Positions 8,774 to 20,239 are shown, numbered from the stretch's first letter. The stretch is 52,761 bases of DNA from Desulfuromonadales bacterium (GCA_014859605.1 JACUTW010000008.1:1-52761); one strand, 5' to 3'. Numbers and translations: made by a program. The notes: a model not told the origin generated them from the sequence alone.

Positions 8774-10744
8774 CTATTCGTCTCCAAAGGGCGACACGGC
8801 GGCCGCTTCGTCGGGGGGGGGAGCGATCGCTTCGACCTCTTCTGGTAGCTCGGAAGGGGGGACTTCCGGGTCGAGCGGTTCCGGAGCGGGGGCGATGAGT
8901 TGGCCTTTGAGCGGCGGCGTCACCACATCCTTGAGTCCGAAGTATTCGGCAAAGATGGCGCGGGCCACCGGCGCGGCCGCACTGCCGCCGTGCCCGCCAT
9001 GTTCGACAATCACCGCCACGGCGATCTTCGGTTTGTCGACCGGGGCATAAGCGACAAAGAGAGCGTGATCTTGCAGTATTTTCCGATCGCCATTGGCGAC
9101 CGCGACCTTGCTCTGAATGACCTGAGCTGTCCCGGTCTTGCCGGCCACTTTCAGGCCGGGGATGCGGCTGGCAGCTCCGGTTCCGCCGGCTTCATGGACG
9201 ACCGCTTCCATCCCTTCGCGAACAACGGCAAACATGCTTTGCGGCAGGTCAAGGGTGTTGAAGGGCTCGGGGGCAGCATTGAAGACGACCCGGCCGTTGA
9301 GCTCTTCGATCCGCATGACCACCTGCGGGCGCAGAACTTTTCCGCCGTTGGCAACCGCGGCCGTCATCACGGCGAGTTGCAGGGGGGTGGTCAGAACATA
9401 CCCCTGGCCGATTGAGGCTATCGCCGTTTCACCGTTGAACCATCCCTGGTTAAACCGTTTCTTCTTCCACTCCTTGGTCGGGATCAGCCCCTTCTTGACG
9501 CTGTCGAGGGGGAAGTCGTAGTTCTGGCCCAGCCCCATCTCCAGAGCGGTGGCAGCGAGTTTGTCGATGCCGAGTTTGAGCCCGACCTCGTAGAACCAGA
9601 CGTCGCAGCTCTCCTTGATGGCTCGGCGCAAATCGACGCTGCCATGCCCGTCGCGCTTCCAGCAGCGGATCACCTGATTGTGCTTGCCGATGGTGATGCT
9701 GCCGCCGCAGTGGACAGAGGTCGCAGCGGTGGCAACATCGTTACGCAGGGCGGCGATAGCGGTGACGAGTTTGAAGGTCGATCCGGGGGGGTACTGACCG
9801 GAGATGGCACGGTTCTGCAGCGGCTTGAGGGGGTCATCGCGCAGTGTGCCCCATTCAGCAAAGGAGATGCCCCCGGAGAAGAGGGCCGGGTCGAAGGTCG
9901 GCCGGCTCGCCATGGCGAGAACTTCACCGGTTTCAACATCGATGGCGACAGCGGCGCCGCTCTCATCCCCAAAGGCTTCTTCCGCCACCTTTTGGAGCTG
10001 GCTGTCGATGGAGAGGTAAACTTTCTTGCCGGGGATGGGAGCAAATCCCTGCAGTTGGCGAAGTTCACGGCCATGGGCATCGACTTCAACGCGGCGCTCA
10101 CCACTGATGCCGCGCAGCTCTTTTTCGAGATGTTTCTCCAAACCGGTCTTGCCGACCATGTCGCCGGGGCGGTAGCCGGTGAATTGGGGGCCTTGCAAAT
10201 CCTTTTCACTGATTTCGCCGGTATAGCCGAAGAGGTGGGCGCCTTTTTCCCCTTGCGTATAGGTGCGCACCGGAACAACTTTAATCAGGACGCCGGGGAG
10301 GTGAAGATCGTTCTCCTGCAGGATCTCCATGGTGTCACGATCGATATCGTTGACCAGCGGCGCCGGCAAATAGGGGGGGTAGCGTTTGAGCAGGGCATAT
10401 TTGCGCTGCAGCTCACTGTAGGGGACCCCCAAAAGCGTGTTGAGGCGCAGCAGCAGGAGGTCGGGATCTTTAATCTCCTGACGGATAAGGGCGACGCTGA
10501 AGGACGGGCGATTTTCGACGAGGAGTTCACCGTTGCGGTCGAAAATCGAGCCGCGCGGCGGATCAATAGGGATGAGCCGGGTGCGGTTACGATCGGAGAG
10601 GAAGACATATTCATCGCTCTGGATCACCTGCAGATACCACAGGCGGCCGAGGAGGAGGAGGAAGAAGCCGGCGGCGGCCAGGGAGAGCACATAAAAACGG
10701 CGGCGCAGGGCGGATGCGGACGATCCCGGTGAGTTAAGCCCCAT
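8774..10744 (-). CDS. mrdA: Penicillin-binding protein 2, elongasome transpeptidase
   Basis: About 656 residues. One N-terminal membrane helix is followed by the PBP dimerisation domain (PPRGSIFDRNG) and the transpeptidase domain with all three active-site motifs: STFK (Ser about 322), SCD (about 379) and KTGT (about 536). The C-terminus is a Pro/Glu-rich tail. It crosslinks lateral-wall peptidoglycan with RodA. The ATG at 10744 is preferred over an upstream in-frame TTG; it overlaps the end of mreD by 11 bases, and its ribosome site is weak, which suggests translational coupling. Confidence 0.96.
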   Translation of the reverse strand: MGLNSPGSSASALRRRFYVLSLAAAGFFLLLLGRLWYLQVIQSDEYVFLSDRNRTRLIPIDPPRGSIFDRNGELLVENRPSFSVALIRQEIKDPDLLLLRLNTLLGVPYSELQRKYALLKRYPPYLPAPLVNDIDRDTMEILQENDLHLPGVLIKVVPVRTYTQGEKGAHLFGYTGEISEKDLQGPQFTGYRPGDMVGKTGLEKHLEKELRGISGERRVEVDAHGRELRQLQGFAPIPGKKVYLSIDSQLQKVAEEAFGDESGAAVAIDVETGEVLAMASRPTFDPALFSGGISFAEWGTLRDDPLKPLQNRAISGQYPPGSTFKLVTAIAALRNDVATAATSVHCGGSITIGKHNQVIRCWKRDGHGSVDLRRAIKESCDVWFYEVGLKLGIDKLAATALEMGLGQNYDFPLDSVKKGLIPTKEWKKKRFNQGWFNGETAIASIGQGYVLTTPLQLAVMTAAVANGGKVLRPQVVMRIEELNGRVVFNAAPEPFNTLDLPQSMFAVVREGMEAVVHEAGGTGAASRIPGLKVAGKTGTAQVIQSKVAVANGDRKILQDHALFVAYAPVDKPKIAVAVIVEHGGHGGSAAAPVARAIFAEYFGLKDVVTPPLKGQLIAPAPEPLDPEVPPSELPEEVEAIAPPPDEAAAVSPFGDE

Positions 10745-11270
10745 GGATTTCAGTCCGCAAATGGGCAAAGCCGGGGATCACCAGGCGGGGCGAGAATCGT
10801 CGTTGCAGAGCGGCAATCAGAGTGATCAGCATAAAGGCGGTGAGGACATTGATGCTCCCCTGAAAGGTAGCGCGTTGGAGGAGGAGCGGAAAGAGCCGTT
10901 GCAGATCGGCAAAGATGCCGAAAAGGATCAGCAGGCCGCTTTGCAGGAGGGAAGCACAGAAGACCATCACCAGCAGCAGCAGGGGGCTTTCGGTATTCAG
11001 CGCTTGTACCGAGGAGCGGCCGATGATGAAGATGCTGAGGTAGATGGTGGCATGCAGGCCGAAGTGGGTGCCGCCGCAACTGTCAAGGAGAAGTCCGATC
11101 CCCCAGGCCAGACAGGCGCCCCGAACCACCTCTTCGGTCAGACAGAGATAGACGACTAAAAGGAGGAGAAGCTCAGGTTTGAAGTAGTGGGGGAGGAGCA
11201 TTGGCAGCAGGGTCGTCTGGCTCAATAAAAAGAACAGAGCAACAGTAAAGAGCAGCAGTACGCGGGTCAT
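10734..11270 (-). CDS. mreD: Rod shape-determining protein MreD
   Basis: 178 residues, very hydrophobic, with five to six predicted membrane helices. It is recognised by its place between mreC and mrdA and by typical MreD features (KPELLLLLVVYLCL; GLLLDSCGGTHFGLHA). The start ATG overlaps the mreC stop (ATGA). MreD is an inner-membrane component of the elongasome that works with MreC. Confidence 0.93.
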   Translation of the reverse strand: MTRVLLLFTVALFFLLSQTTLLPMLLPHYFKPELLLLLVVYLCLTEEVVRGACLAWGIGLLLDSCGGTHFGLHATIYLSIFIIGRSSVQALNTESPLLLLVMVFCASLLQSGLLILFGIFADLQRLFPLLLQRATFQGSINVLTAFMLITLIAALQRRFSPRLVIPGFAHLRTEIHGA

Positions 11271-12106
11271 GGCTTGTCGCCGGGAAGAGGGGAAGGGGAC
11301 ACTTTCGAGAGGATGACGAGGACTTCTTCGAGATGCTCGAAGTCGACAGCCGGTTCGACCTCGACGCTCTGGAACATGTCAAAGCCCCCTTTGTCGACCC
11401 GGGTTACGGCTCCGACGATGAGTCCTTTCGGGAAAGTGCCGCCAAGCCCGGAGGTGATCAGAAGGTCGCCGACCTGAACGTCGTCAGTCAGCGGCAGATA
11501 GTCAAGGCTCATGCTGTCACCATCGCCGCGACAGATCGCCCGGGCGCGGGTCCGCTCAATCAGCGTGGAGAGTTTTGAGGCGGCATCTACCAGCAGCAGA
11601 ACTCGCGAAGAATGCGGGGTAGTGGTGACAACCCGGCCGACGACGCCATAAGCGGAGACGACCGCCATCCCTTCGCGAATCGCTTCAGCGCTGCCGCGGT
11701 CAATGGTGATACTGCGAAACCAGCTGGTGGCATCGACGCCGATGACCCGGGCCGCCACCATCGGTTCTTCGCGTTGGGCCCGGAAAGAAAGGAGCAGCTT
11801 CAGGCGCTCATTCTCTTGTTTCAGCTCGCTATGTGCGACGAGTTGCTCTTTAAGCTGCGCATTTTCGTTGTGCAGGCGCTGTATTGTCGCGTCCGAAGCG
11901 CCGAAGAGGTTGACCCGGACCGCTGCAATCCCGTCTTTGCCGAGCATAACACTCTTTTGCAGGGGATAGGTCAGAGTGAGGAGTTGACGCTCGATGGGCG
12001 AAGGAGCGTCTTTGTGGCGCAGGTGGGAACTGTAATAGCTGAGCGACGCAATCAGAAGAAGTCCGAGCGCAAAGGGTCTCCAGTATTTTTCAAACAATTC
12101 GCGCAT
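11267..12106 (-). CDS. mreC: Rod shape-determining protein MreC
   Basis: 279 residues. A short cytoplasmic start is followed by a membrane helix (about 11-28), a periplasmic coiled coil (about 70-110, with IQRLHNENAQLKEQL) and the beta-rich MreC domain containing SWFRSITIDRG, GVVGRVV and LITSGLGGTFPKGL. MreC connects the cytoskeletal MreB filaments to periplasmic wall enzymes and activates PBP2. It lies 73 bases after mreB, with a GC-rich hairpin between them. Confidence 0.96.
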   Translation of the reverse strand: MRELFEKYWRPFALGLLLIASLSYYSSHLRHKDAPSPIERQLLTLTYPLQKSVMLGKDGIAAVRVNLFGASDATIQRLHNENAQLKEQLVAHSELKQENERLKLLLSFRAQREEPMVAARVIGVDATSWFRSITIDRGSAEAIREGMAVVSAYGVVGRVVTTTPHSSRVLLLVDAASKLSTLIERTRARAICRGDGDSMSLDYLPLTDDVQVGDLLITSGLGGTFPKGLIVGAVTRVDKGGFDMFQSVEVEPAVDFEHLEEVLVILSKVSPSPLPGDKP

Positions 12107-12118
12107 GTTTTAACGTCG

Positions 12119-12150
12119 TGCGGCGGCACCAGAAAGTCGGTGCCGCCGCA
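12119..12150. terminator. GC-rich hairpin between mreB and mreC
   Basis: A perfect 12-bp inverted repeat (12119-12130 with 12139-12150, loop of 8) fills the mreB-mreC gap. On the transcribed (minus) strand it is followed by CGACGTT rather than a U run. It may therefore be a partial terminator or a 3' stabiliser that keeps MreB output above the rest of the operon. Confidence 0.6.
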
Positions 12151-12179
12151 AGGAAGAGGTCCGCCCGCGACAACCGTGA

Positions 12180-13268
<1,089 letters not shown>

Positions 13269-13340
13269 CTATACGGGAAAATGTCGTTCAAAGTAACAAA
13301 ATCATCCCGCCATTTCAAGGATAAATACTTAAAAAGAGAG

Positions 13341-13369
13341 TTGCATTATGCCCCCTCTTTGTCTAACAT
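13341..13369 (+). promoter_or_regulatory. Putative sigma-70 promoter of ppiD
   Basis: TTGCAT (13341-13346) and TAACAT (13364-13369) are separated by 17 bases in the divergent mreB/ppiD region, 53 bases upstream of the ppiD ATG. This is a pattern match only. Confidence 0.5.
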
Positions 13370-13421
13370 CGGGGAGTTTTTTATGCCCATTATCAAGTTG
13401 GTTTCCCGCAAGGAGTCTTAA

Positions 13422-15359
13422 ATGCTCGGAATTATTCGTCAAAAGCAAAAAACTTTCTTGGTGCAGATTGTCTTTTGGGCGATTATCGCCACCTTTGTCG
13501 GGACGATCTTCCTCGTCTGGGGCAAAGGCGACGATGCGCCTGCCGGTGATGATTTTGCGGCCAAGATCAACGGTCAAGCGATCTCCATGACCGATTATCA
13601 ACGTTCTTATGAAAATATCTATCGGATGTATCAAAATCTTTACGGCGAAGCTTTTACTCCGGCGATTGAGAGTTCTCTCAATTTGCGCAAGGTAGCGCTT
13701 GATTCTTTGATCGATCAGGTACTGCTGCAGCAGGAAGCCGAAAAGATGAAGCTGAAAGTCGGCAAGCAGGAGATTGTCGAGGCGATTGCCAGGATTCCGG
13801 CTTTTCAAGTCAACGGCGTCTTCAGTCGCGACCAGTATGTGCAGGTCTTACGCGCCCAGCGGATGACCGCGGATCAATTTGAAGCGATGCAGAAACAGGA
13901 ACTCTTCGTTGAAAAGGCGCGGCAGTCCCTGGAAGGCCGCGCCGTGGCGACGGATGCGGACGTCGATGCCGAGTACGCTGAGCGCAACGAAAAAGTAAAT
14001 CTTGCCCTGTTGCGGCTCGATCCGGCCCTCTTTGCCGGGCGGGTGAAGATCGATCCGGTCGGACTGGAGAGTTTCTTTGCTGACCACAAGGAGTCGTTTC
14101 GTCTCCCCGAAACGGCGAAAATTTCTTATCTGATTGTCGATACCAAAGCTTTCGCGACGGGTGTCGAGCTCAGCGAGACCGATCTTGAAAAGTATTACCA
14201 GCGTCACCTTGACCGCTTTGAAGTCCCCGAGCAGGTGCGTGCCGCCCATCTCTTGATCCGGGTGCCGCAGGGAGCGACGGCTGAAGTGCAGGCGGAGAAG
14301 CGGGCACTCATTGAAAGTCTGCGGGAAAAGGCCCTTCAGGGGGAGGATTTTGCCGCGTTGGCAAAACGCCATTCGGAAGATCCCGGCAGCGGCGTGCAGG
14401 GGGGCGATCTCGGCTTTTTCAGCCGCGGCACCATGGTCCCCTCCTTTGAATCCGCGGCTTTTGCTCTCAATGTCGGGGCGATCAGCGGGGTGGTGACAAC
14501 CGATTTCGGTTATCATCTCATTCGTGTCAGCGCTCGTCAGGAGGCGCAGCTCAAGCCGCTGGCTGCTGTGGTCGAAGAAGTGCGGGTCGGCGCCCAGGAA
14601 GCCAAGGGGCGTGAGTTGGCGCTGGAAAAGGCCATGGATCTTTACAATATCAACCGCAAAGGCGGTTCGCTCGATGTAATTGCCAAAGAGTTTGCCACGC
14701 CGGTGCAGGAGAGTTCTTTTTTTACCTTTGATCAAGCGGTTGTGGCCAATACCGCCCTGAACAAAGAGGTCGCGAACGCGATCTTTGCCCTGCAGTCGGG
14801 AGCCATCGGTCGTCCCACCCTTCTGCCGCAAGGGCTTTTGTTTTATGCCCTGCAGGAGAAACGCGCCGCCCATATCCCGGAGTTGTCGGAAGTTCGTCCG
14901 GCCGTCGAAGCCGCTTATCGGCAAAGCCAGGCGGTTGATCTCGCTAAAAGTGAGGGTAAACTTATTCTCGCAGAAGTTCTCGTCAGCAAAAATCTCGCGG
15001 CCGCGGCACGGAAGCGTTCGTTGCCGGTAAGTGAAACCGGGCTCTTTACCCGCAGCCGGAGCTTCTTTGTGCCGATGGTTGGAGCCCATGAAGAGCTGAG
15101 CAACACCGCCTTTGCTCTGACCAGCGCTGCGCCGGTGCCGGCGACGACCTTTGAGGCTGACGGTGCCGTGGTCGTGGTCCAGCTGAAAGAGCGGCAGAAT
15201 GCCGACCCGGCCGGTTTGACCGAACCGGTTCGCGAGGAAATGCGGCAGGCGGTGGTCGAGCGGAAGAAACAGGAAATTCTTGAACAGGCCCTGAAAGAGT
15301 TGCGGGAAAAAGCCCAAATCAATTACGCTGCCGCTGTCGCCGCAGACCAGAAAGGATAA
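13422..15359 (+). CDS. ppiD: Membrane-anchored peptidyl-prolyl isomerase/chaperone, PpiD type
   Basis: 645 residues. A single N-terminal membrane helix (about 13-32) is followed by a SurA/PpiD-like chaperone region (about 45-170). One parvulin domain (about 267-370) carries [24 protein letters not shown] and [11 protein letters not shown] second large helical region reaches the C-terminus. PpiD sits at the Sec translocon and helps periplasmic and outer-membrane proteins fold. It ends five bases before purC, so the two are probably co-transcribed. Confidence 0.9.
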   Translation: MLGIIRQKQKTFLVQIVFWAIIATFVGTIFLVWGKGDDAPAGDDFAAKINGQAISMTDYQRSYENIYRMYQNLYGEAFTPAIESSLNLRKVALDSLIDQVLLQQEAEKMKLKVGKQEIVEAIARIPAFQVNGVFSRDQYVQVLRAQRMTADQFEAMQKQELFVEKARQSLEGRAVATDADVDAEYAERNEKVNLALLRLDPALFAGRVKIDPVGLESFFADHKESFRLPETAKISYLIVDTKAFATGVELSETDLEKYYQRHLDRFEVPEQVRAAHLLIRVPQGATAEVQAEKRALIESLREKALQGEDFAALAKRHSEDPGSGVQGGDLGFFSRGTMVPSFESAAFALNVGAISGVVTTDFGYHLIRVSARQEAQLKPLAAVVEEVRVGAQEAKGRELALEKAMDLYNINRKGGSLDVIAKEFATPVQESSFFTFDQAVVANTALNKEVANAIFALQSGAIGRPTLLPQGLLFYALQEKRAAHIPELSEVRPAVEAAYRQSQAVDLAKSEGKLILAEVLVSKNLAAAARKRSLPVSETGLFTRSRSFFVPMVGAHEELSNTAFALTSAAPVPATTFEADGAVVVVQLKERQNADPAGLTEPVREEMRQAVVERKKQEILEQALKELREKAQINYAAAVAADQKG

Positions 15360-15364
15360 TCATC

Positions 15365-16252
15365 ATGTCCGTGATCATGCAGGCGAATTTCCCCGACCTT
15401 AAACTCGTCACCCGCGGCAAGGTTCGGGATATCTATGACCTTGGCGAGCACCTTCTGATTGTGACTTCGGACCGGATTTCGGCCTTCGATGTGATTATGA
15501 ATGAAGGGATCCCGAAAAAAGGGCAGGTCCTCACCCAGATTTCGATCTGGTGGTTCAAGCAGATGGTCGATCTCATTCCCAACCATATCGTCGCTGTCGA
15601 TGTCGACGATTTCCCGGCGGAAACGCACAAATACCGCCAGCAACTCGAAGGACGCTCGATGTTGGTGAAAAAGGCGAAACCGCTGCCGGTTGAATGTATC
15701 GCTCGCGGCTATGTCTCCGGTTCCGGCTGGAAGGATTATCAGGCCACCGGCGCAATTTGCGGCATTCACCTGCCGGCCGGCCTCCTTGAAAGCGCTCAGT
15801 TGCCGGAGCCGCTCTTTACCCCTTCGACCAAAGCGGACCTCGGATCCCACGATGAGAATATCTCCTTTGCCACGACCATCGAACTGTGCGGCGAAGAGAT
15901 TGCCACCCAGATTCGCGATACCACTCTGGCGATTTACAGCCGGGCCCGGGATATTGCCGCCGAACGCGGCATCATCATTGCCGACACCAAATTTGAATTC
16001 GGCATGTATGAAGGGAAACTCCTCTGGATCGATGAAGCTCTCACTCCGGATTCCTCCCGTTTCTGGCCGAAAGATCAATATAAACCGGGGGGGGCGCAGC
16101 CGAGTTTCGACAAGCAGTTCCTGCGCGATTATCTTGAAACCCTCGATTGGGGGAAGACCGCACCGGCCCCGACCCTCCCCGAAGAGATTCTCCGCAAGAC
16201 CGGCGAGAAGTACGAAGAAGCGCTCTTCCGTTTAACCGGAATTAAACTTTAG
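15365..16252 (+). CDS. purC: Phosphoribosylaminoimidazole-succinocarboxamide synthase
   Basis: 295 residues, the longer form of the SAICAR synthetase family. The enzyme joins CAIR and aspartate using ATP in purine biosynthesis. Visible signatures are [10 protein letters not shown] (ATP loop), [23 protein letters not shown] and DTKFEFGM, with [16 protein letters not shown] near the C-terminus. The AAAGGA ribosome site lies inside the end of ppiD. Role and reaction are certain from the family; the pairing with ppiD looks incidental. Confidence 0.97.
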   Translation: MSVIMQANFPDLKLVTRGKVRDIYDLGEHLLIVTSDRISAFDVIMNEGIPKKGQVLTQISIWWFKQMVDLIPNHIVAVDVDDFPAETHKYRQQLEGRSMLVKKAKPLPVECIARGYVSGSGWKDYQATGAICGIHLPAGLLESAQLPEPLFTPSTKADLGSHDENISFATTIELCGEEIATQIRDTTLAIYSRARDIAAERGIIIADTKFEFGMYEGKLLWIDEALTPDSSRFWPKDQYKPGGAQPSFDKQFLRDYLETLDWGKTAPAPTLPEEILRKTGEKYEEALFRLTGIKL

Positions 16253-16256
16253 GCCG

Positions 16257-16970
16257 GTGACCAGTCTCCTGATGTTCAACAGCGACCCTCTGCGGCGGTG
16301 GCGACTCCTCGTCACCGCCGTACTGCTTCTCTGTCTGGCGGCTTGTTCCTTCTCCTCCGCAGCAAAAGAGGAGCGTTCTGCGCAGTTGCAGCAGCACCTT
16401 GCCGCCGGCGATGCTGCCTGGCAGGGGCGGGATTATGCGGCGGCCGGCAACGCTTATGGCGCAGCCCGCCTCTTGGTCACCGCTGACCCCGCCCTCGATT
16501 TTCGTCTCGGCCTGGTCCAGGAACATCTCGGCAATTATGCCGAAGCCGCTGCTTTTTATCGCACCGCACTCAAAACGAAGAAACTCCCCGACGAGTTGCG
16601 GCACGATTTGACCTATCGCCTGGCTCTGCTTGAAGCCTTTCGTCTGCAGGGGGCAGAGCAGGTTCCCCTTCTCCTCGCCACCCTGCCGCCGACCTCGCCT
16701 TATGCCGCTGATCTGCAGGCGGTACTGGCCCTTTTGGCCGGAGATGGTCGCAAAGCCTTGGCCGAGCTGAATGTCGCTCGTGCCCTCCCGCTCAATCCGG
16801 AGCTGTCGTCGATCATCCTTTATCATGCGGCCCGCGCTTATTATCTGACCGGCGAAGTCGACCGGGCGCTGCAGAGCCTCTTTGAGGCGATCAACCTCGC
16901 GGGTTATGCTCCGGTTGCCAAGGACATCAGCGAGTTTCGCGAATTTCTCATCAAGCAACCCCGTTCCTGA
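16257..16970 (+). CDS. TPR-repeat lipoprotein, unknown role
   Basis: 237 residues if the GTG at 16257 is used; an ATG at 16272 is an alternative, and neither has a clear ribosome site. The lipobox is LCLAAC (Cys30 from the GTG). The mature part is helical with TPR-like pairs (AGDAAWQGRDYAAAGNAYGA; LVQEHLGNYAEAAAFYRTAL; ARAYYLTGEVDRALQSLFEA). It probably acts as a protein-interaction scaffold at the membrane. It follows purC by four bases and may ride on the ppiD-purC transcript. Confidence 0.78.
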   Translation: MTSLLMFNSDPLRRWRLLVTAVLLLCLAACSFSSAAKEERSAQLQQHLAAGDAAWQGRDYAAAGNAYGAARLLVTADPALDFRLGLVQEHLGNYAEAAAFYRTALKTKKLPDELRHDLTYRLALLEAFRLQGAEQVPLLLATLPPTSPYAADLQAVLALLAGDGRKALAELNVARALPLNPELSSIILYHAARAYYLTGEVDRALQSLFEAINLAGYAPVAKDISEFREFLIKQPRS

Positions 16971-17000
16971 TCCTTCCTTTCATCTTTTCCGGAGTCCCTG

Positions 17001-19949
17001 ATGTCCTCTTCTTCATTTTCGCCGGGTTCGACTTTTTCCGGTTATATTGTTCGTGCTACCCACCCTCTGCCGGAACTCAACGCCACCCTGATCGAGTTGC
17101 GCCACCAGGTGACCGGGGCGCGTCATGTCCACATTCAGACCCAGGATCGCAACAACCTGTGTGCCATCGGTTTTCGTACTCCCCCCGCTGATTCCAGCGG
17201 CGTTGCTCATATCCTTGAACACACCACCCTCTGCGGCTCACGGCGTTTTCCGGTGCGTGATCCCTTCTTCGCCATGATCAAGCGCAGTCTCAATACCTTC
17301 ATGAATGCCATGACGGCCAGTGACTGGACTTTTTACCCCTTTGCGTCCCAGAACCCGCAGGATGTGCGCAATCTCCTGTCGATCTACCTCGATGCGACCT
17401 TCTTCCCGTTGCTGCGGGAAGAGGATTTCCGCCAGGAGGGACATCGCCTCGAATTTACCGATCCCGGCGATCCGTCAACACCGCTGTTGCGCCGGGGGAT
17501 TGTTTACAATGAGATGCAGGGGGCGATGGCTTCTCCGTCTTCACTGTTGTCGCGGCGGATGAGCCGAGCCCTTTATCCGCATACTACCTATCACTTTAAT
17601 TCCGGCGGCGAACCGGCCGAGATCCCCAAGTTGACCTGGGAAGAGCTGCGCGCCTTTCATGATGACTACTACCACCCCGCCAATGCCTGGTTCTTTACCT
17701 ATGGCAATCTCCCGCTGGAAGGACATCTGCAGCAGATTCAGGAGGAAGTCCTTTGTCATTTCGGGCCGCGCCAGGTCGAAAGTGCGATTCCGCCGGAGAC
17801 GCGTTTAGCGGCGCCGCGGCAGGTGGTCGAGTCCTATCCGGTTGCGAATGCAGAGACGGCGGAAAAGAAGACCTTCGTCCAGGTCGGCTGGCTGACCTGC
17901 GATGTTGTCGACAGCTTTGAACGTCTGGCTTTGTCACTGCTGTCGAGCCTCCTCATCGGTAATCCGGCGGCGCCCCTGTATCGGGCTCTTCTGGAATCGC
18001 GCCTCGGAGAGAATCTGGCGCCGGGCTGCGGCTACCACGACGACAATCGCACCACCGCCTTTACCGTCGGCCTGCAGGGTTGCAGCAGCGCCAGTGCGGC
18101 AGAGGTCGAGCCGTTAATTCTGGCGACACTTGCCGCGGTGGCGGAGCAGGGTTTCACGCCGGAGCGGATCGCCGGAGCAATTCAGCGCCTCGAATTCGAA
18201 CATCGCGAAGTGACAGGCAACTCCTATCCTTATGCCCTTTCCCTCCTCTTTCGCATGCTCGGCCCGTGGCTGCATAACGATGATCCCCTGTCGGGCCTCC
18301 AGTTGGGGGCCAATCTTGCGCGCTTGCGCCAGGAAATCGCTGCCGGTCCCTTTTTGCAGAATCTCATCCAGCGCTGGTTTCTTGATAATCCCCATCGCGT
18401 CACCTTGATCCTTGCCCCTGATGCCGGGCTGCGTGCCCGCGAAGAAGCTGCCAATGCCGCCGAACTGCAGCGGATCAAGGCCGGTTTGCCGGCTGCGGCG
18501 GTACAGGTGCTAGTGACGGCCGCACAGCAGTTGCAGGCCGAGCAGGAGCGGGAACAGGACCTCTCTTCACTGCCGACCCTGACGCGCGCCGATATCCCCC
18601 GGGCCGAGGAAGTTTTCGCTCCGCTCGAGGGCACGGTTGAGCAAGGGATTGCCCACTTTGTCGCCCCGACCAACGGGATCGGGTATGTGGCCGGGAACTT
18701 TGCCGCCGATCGGGTCCCGCCCGCTCTCCGCCCGCTTCTGCCGTTGTGGTGTGCCCTGTTGCCGCAAATCGGCGCGGCCGGCTCTTCGTACGTGCAGATT
18801 GCCGAACGGATCGAAGCCCAGACCGGCGGGATTTCCTTTGCCTGTGAAATTCTCGACGATCTCCATTCGCTGCAGCGCTTTACTCCTGTCATCGCGCTGC
18901 GCGGCAAGGCGCTGCTCCCTTTGCAGGAAGCGCTTTACACCTTGCTTGGCGATCTCTGTACTGCGCCGGATTTCAGCGATCTTGAACGTTTGTCGACCCT
19001 GCTCGGGCAAGTTCAGGCCAATCTGGAGAATTCGATCGTCACGGCCGGACATAGTTATGCCGCCCGGGCGGCGGCGGCGCATCTGACCGTCGCAGCCCGC
19101 CAGCGCGAAGAGTGGGGGGGGATTTCTTTGTTGCAGCGGGTGCGTTCCCTGGCCGGCAGTGCCGGGACTCTGGACCGCTTTGCCGGCGATCTGGCAGCGA
19201 TTACTGCCGCCCTGGTCGATGCTTCGACGCTGCGCCTCGGAGTGACGGCTGAATCCGGAAAATTTGCGGCGATCGATACCCCGCTGTACCACTTTCGGCA
19301 ACGTCTGCCGCTCCTCCCTGCCAGCCACAGTGTCCCGTCCCTCTTGTCAGCACAGCCCGTTCGTCTCGGCTGGAGTTTTAACACCCCGGTCAATTTTGTC
19401 GCCCAGGTCTGGACCGGCGTCCCCTTGACGCATCCCGACGGGGCCGCCCTCTCGCTGCTGGCAAAAATGCTGCGCGCCGCGTATCTGCATCGGGAGATTC
19501 GCGAAAAAGGCGGGGCCTACGGGGGGATGGCGAGTTATGATACCGAGACCGGACTCTTTTCCTGCCTCTCTTATCGTGATCCCCACTTGCTGCGCACTCT
19601 TGAGGTCTTTGTCGCTGCAGCACAGTGGGGGGCAAAGGGCGGTTTCAGTGCCGCCGATCTCGAAGAAGCCCTGCTCGCGGTCTTTGCCGATCTTGATCGC
19701 CCCCTTTCCCCCGGCGGACGTGGTGCCCAGGAATTTGCCAACTGGCAGCAGGGGTTGACGCTGGAGATCCGGCAGGAGTGTCGTGATCGCCTCCTGGCGG
19801 TGACCCGGAGCGATCTGATGCGCGTGGCGGAGCTTTATCTGCTCGAACAGCGCCGCCAGAGTGCGATTTCCGTTATCGCCAGCGAAGAGACTCTGCTGCG
19901 TGCCAATGCCGAGACGAAAGAGCAACCCTTTACTATTGCGCGGATTTAA
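17001..19949 (+). CDS. M16C-family zinc metalloprotease (presequence-protease/Cym1 type)
   Basis: 982 residues, the usual size for the single-chain M16C enzymes. The inverted zinc motif HILEH (His70, Glu73, His74) is followed by TTLCGS and the distal ligand region GIVYNEMQGAM. The C-terminal half is the inactive M16-like domain with the typical REKGGAYGG loop. These enzymes degrade short peptides within a closed two-half chamber. No signal peptide is seen, so it is probably cytoplasmic. The start has GGAG six bases upstream. It stands alone after the purC group. Confidence 0.92.
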   Translation: MSSSSFSPGSTFSGYIVRATHPLPELNATLIELRHQVTGARHVHIQTQDRNNLCAIGFRTPPADSSGVAHILEHTTLCGSRRFPVRDPFFAMIKRSLNTFMNAMTASDWTFYPFASQNPQDVRNLLSIYLDATFFPLLREEDFRQEGHRLEFTDPGDPSTPLLRRGIVYNEMQGAMASPSSLLSRRMSRALYPHTTYHFNSGGEPAEIPKLTWEELRAFHDDYYHPANAWFFTYGNLPLEGHLQQIQEEVLCHFGPRQVESAIPPETRLAAPRQVVESYPVANAETAEKKTFVQVGWLTCDVVDSFERLALSLLSSLLIGNPAAPLYRALLESRLGENLAPGCGYHDDNRTTAFTVGLQGCSSASAAEVEPLILATLAAVAEQGFTPERIAGAIQRLEFEHREVTGNSYPYALSLLFRMLGPWLHNDDPLSGLQLGANLARLRQEIAAGPFLQNLIQRWFLDNPHRVTLILAPDAGLRAREEAANAAELQRIKAGLPAAAVQVLVTAAQQLQAEQEREQDLSSLPTLTRADIPRAEEVFAPLEGTVEQGIAHFVAPTNGIGYVAGNFAADRVPPALRPLLPLWCALLPQIGAAGSSYVQIAERIEAQTGGISFACEILDDLHSLQRFTPVIALRGKALLPLQEALYTLLGDLCTAPDFSDLERLSTLLGQVQANLENSIVTAGHSYAARAAAAHLTVAARQREEWGGISLLQRVRSLAGSAGTLDRFAGDLAAITAALVDASTLRLGVTAESGKFAAIDTPLYHFRQRLPLLPASHSVPSLLSAQPVRLGWSFNTPVNFVAQVWTGVPLTHPDGAALSLLAKMLRAAYLHREIREKGGAYGGMASYDTETGLFSCLSYRDPHLLRTLEVFVAAAQWGAKGGFSAADLEEALLAVFADLDRPLSPGGRGAQEFANWQQGLTLEIRQECRDRLLAVTRSDLMRVAELYLLEQRRQSAISVIASEETLLRANAETKEQPFTIARI

Positions 19950-19962
19950 ACCTGGAGACGGC

Positions 19963-20085
19963 AGTTAGCCGCAGATAAGGTCGGATAAAATCTGATAAAT
20001 CAAGACGATCATTGTGTTGTCCGGCTTACCCGCCTGGCAAAATGATTGTCTCTAGTTTTATCTGCCCTTATCCGCAGTTATCCGC
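19963..20085. repeat. Long imperfect palindrome, MITE-like, in the M16C-amrB gap
   Basis: The outer arms run from about 19963 to 19994 and from about 20053 to 20085; shared elements include GCAGATAAGGTCGGATAAAA on the left and its near-complement on the right. An inner pair GACGATCATT (20004-20013) and AATGATTGTC (20041-20050) matches 9 of 10. The whole could fold into one long hairpin. No coding capacity is seen. It may be a decayed miniature element or a structured 3' end. Confidence 0.6.
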
Positions 20086-20239
20086 TTTTTCAGCGGCCAA
20101 ATGCTTTTTTTAAGTTAAAAGGAGCGGATCAACCTTCCACTGCTCACTGCGTCTGGATTTTTTCGGAAAGTGTGCTAGCTTTTCGGGAAAGAGAGCATGG
20201 ATTTCCTGACGTAATTTTTTTGCAGAGTTGGAGGAGACG

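Noticed and set aside
13848-15317. 489-codon open frame opposite ppiD
   Set aside because: Antisense shadow of a well-supported isomerase gene.
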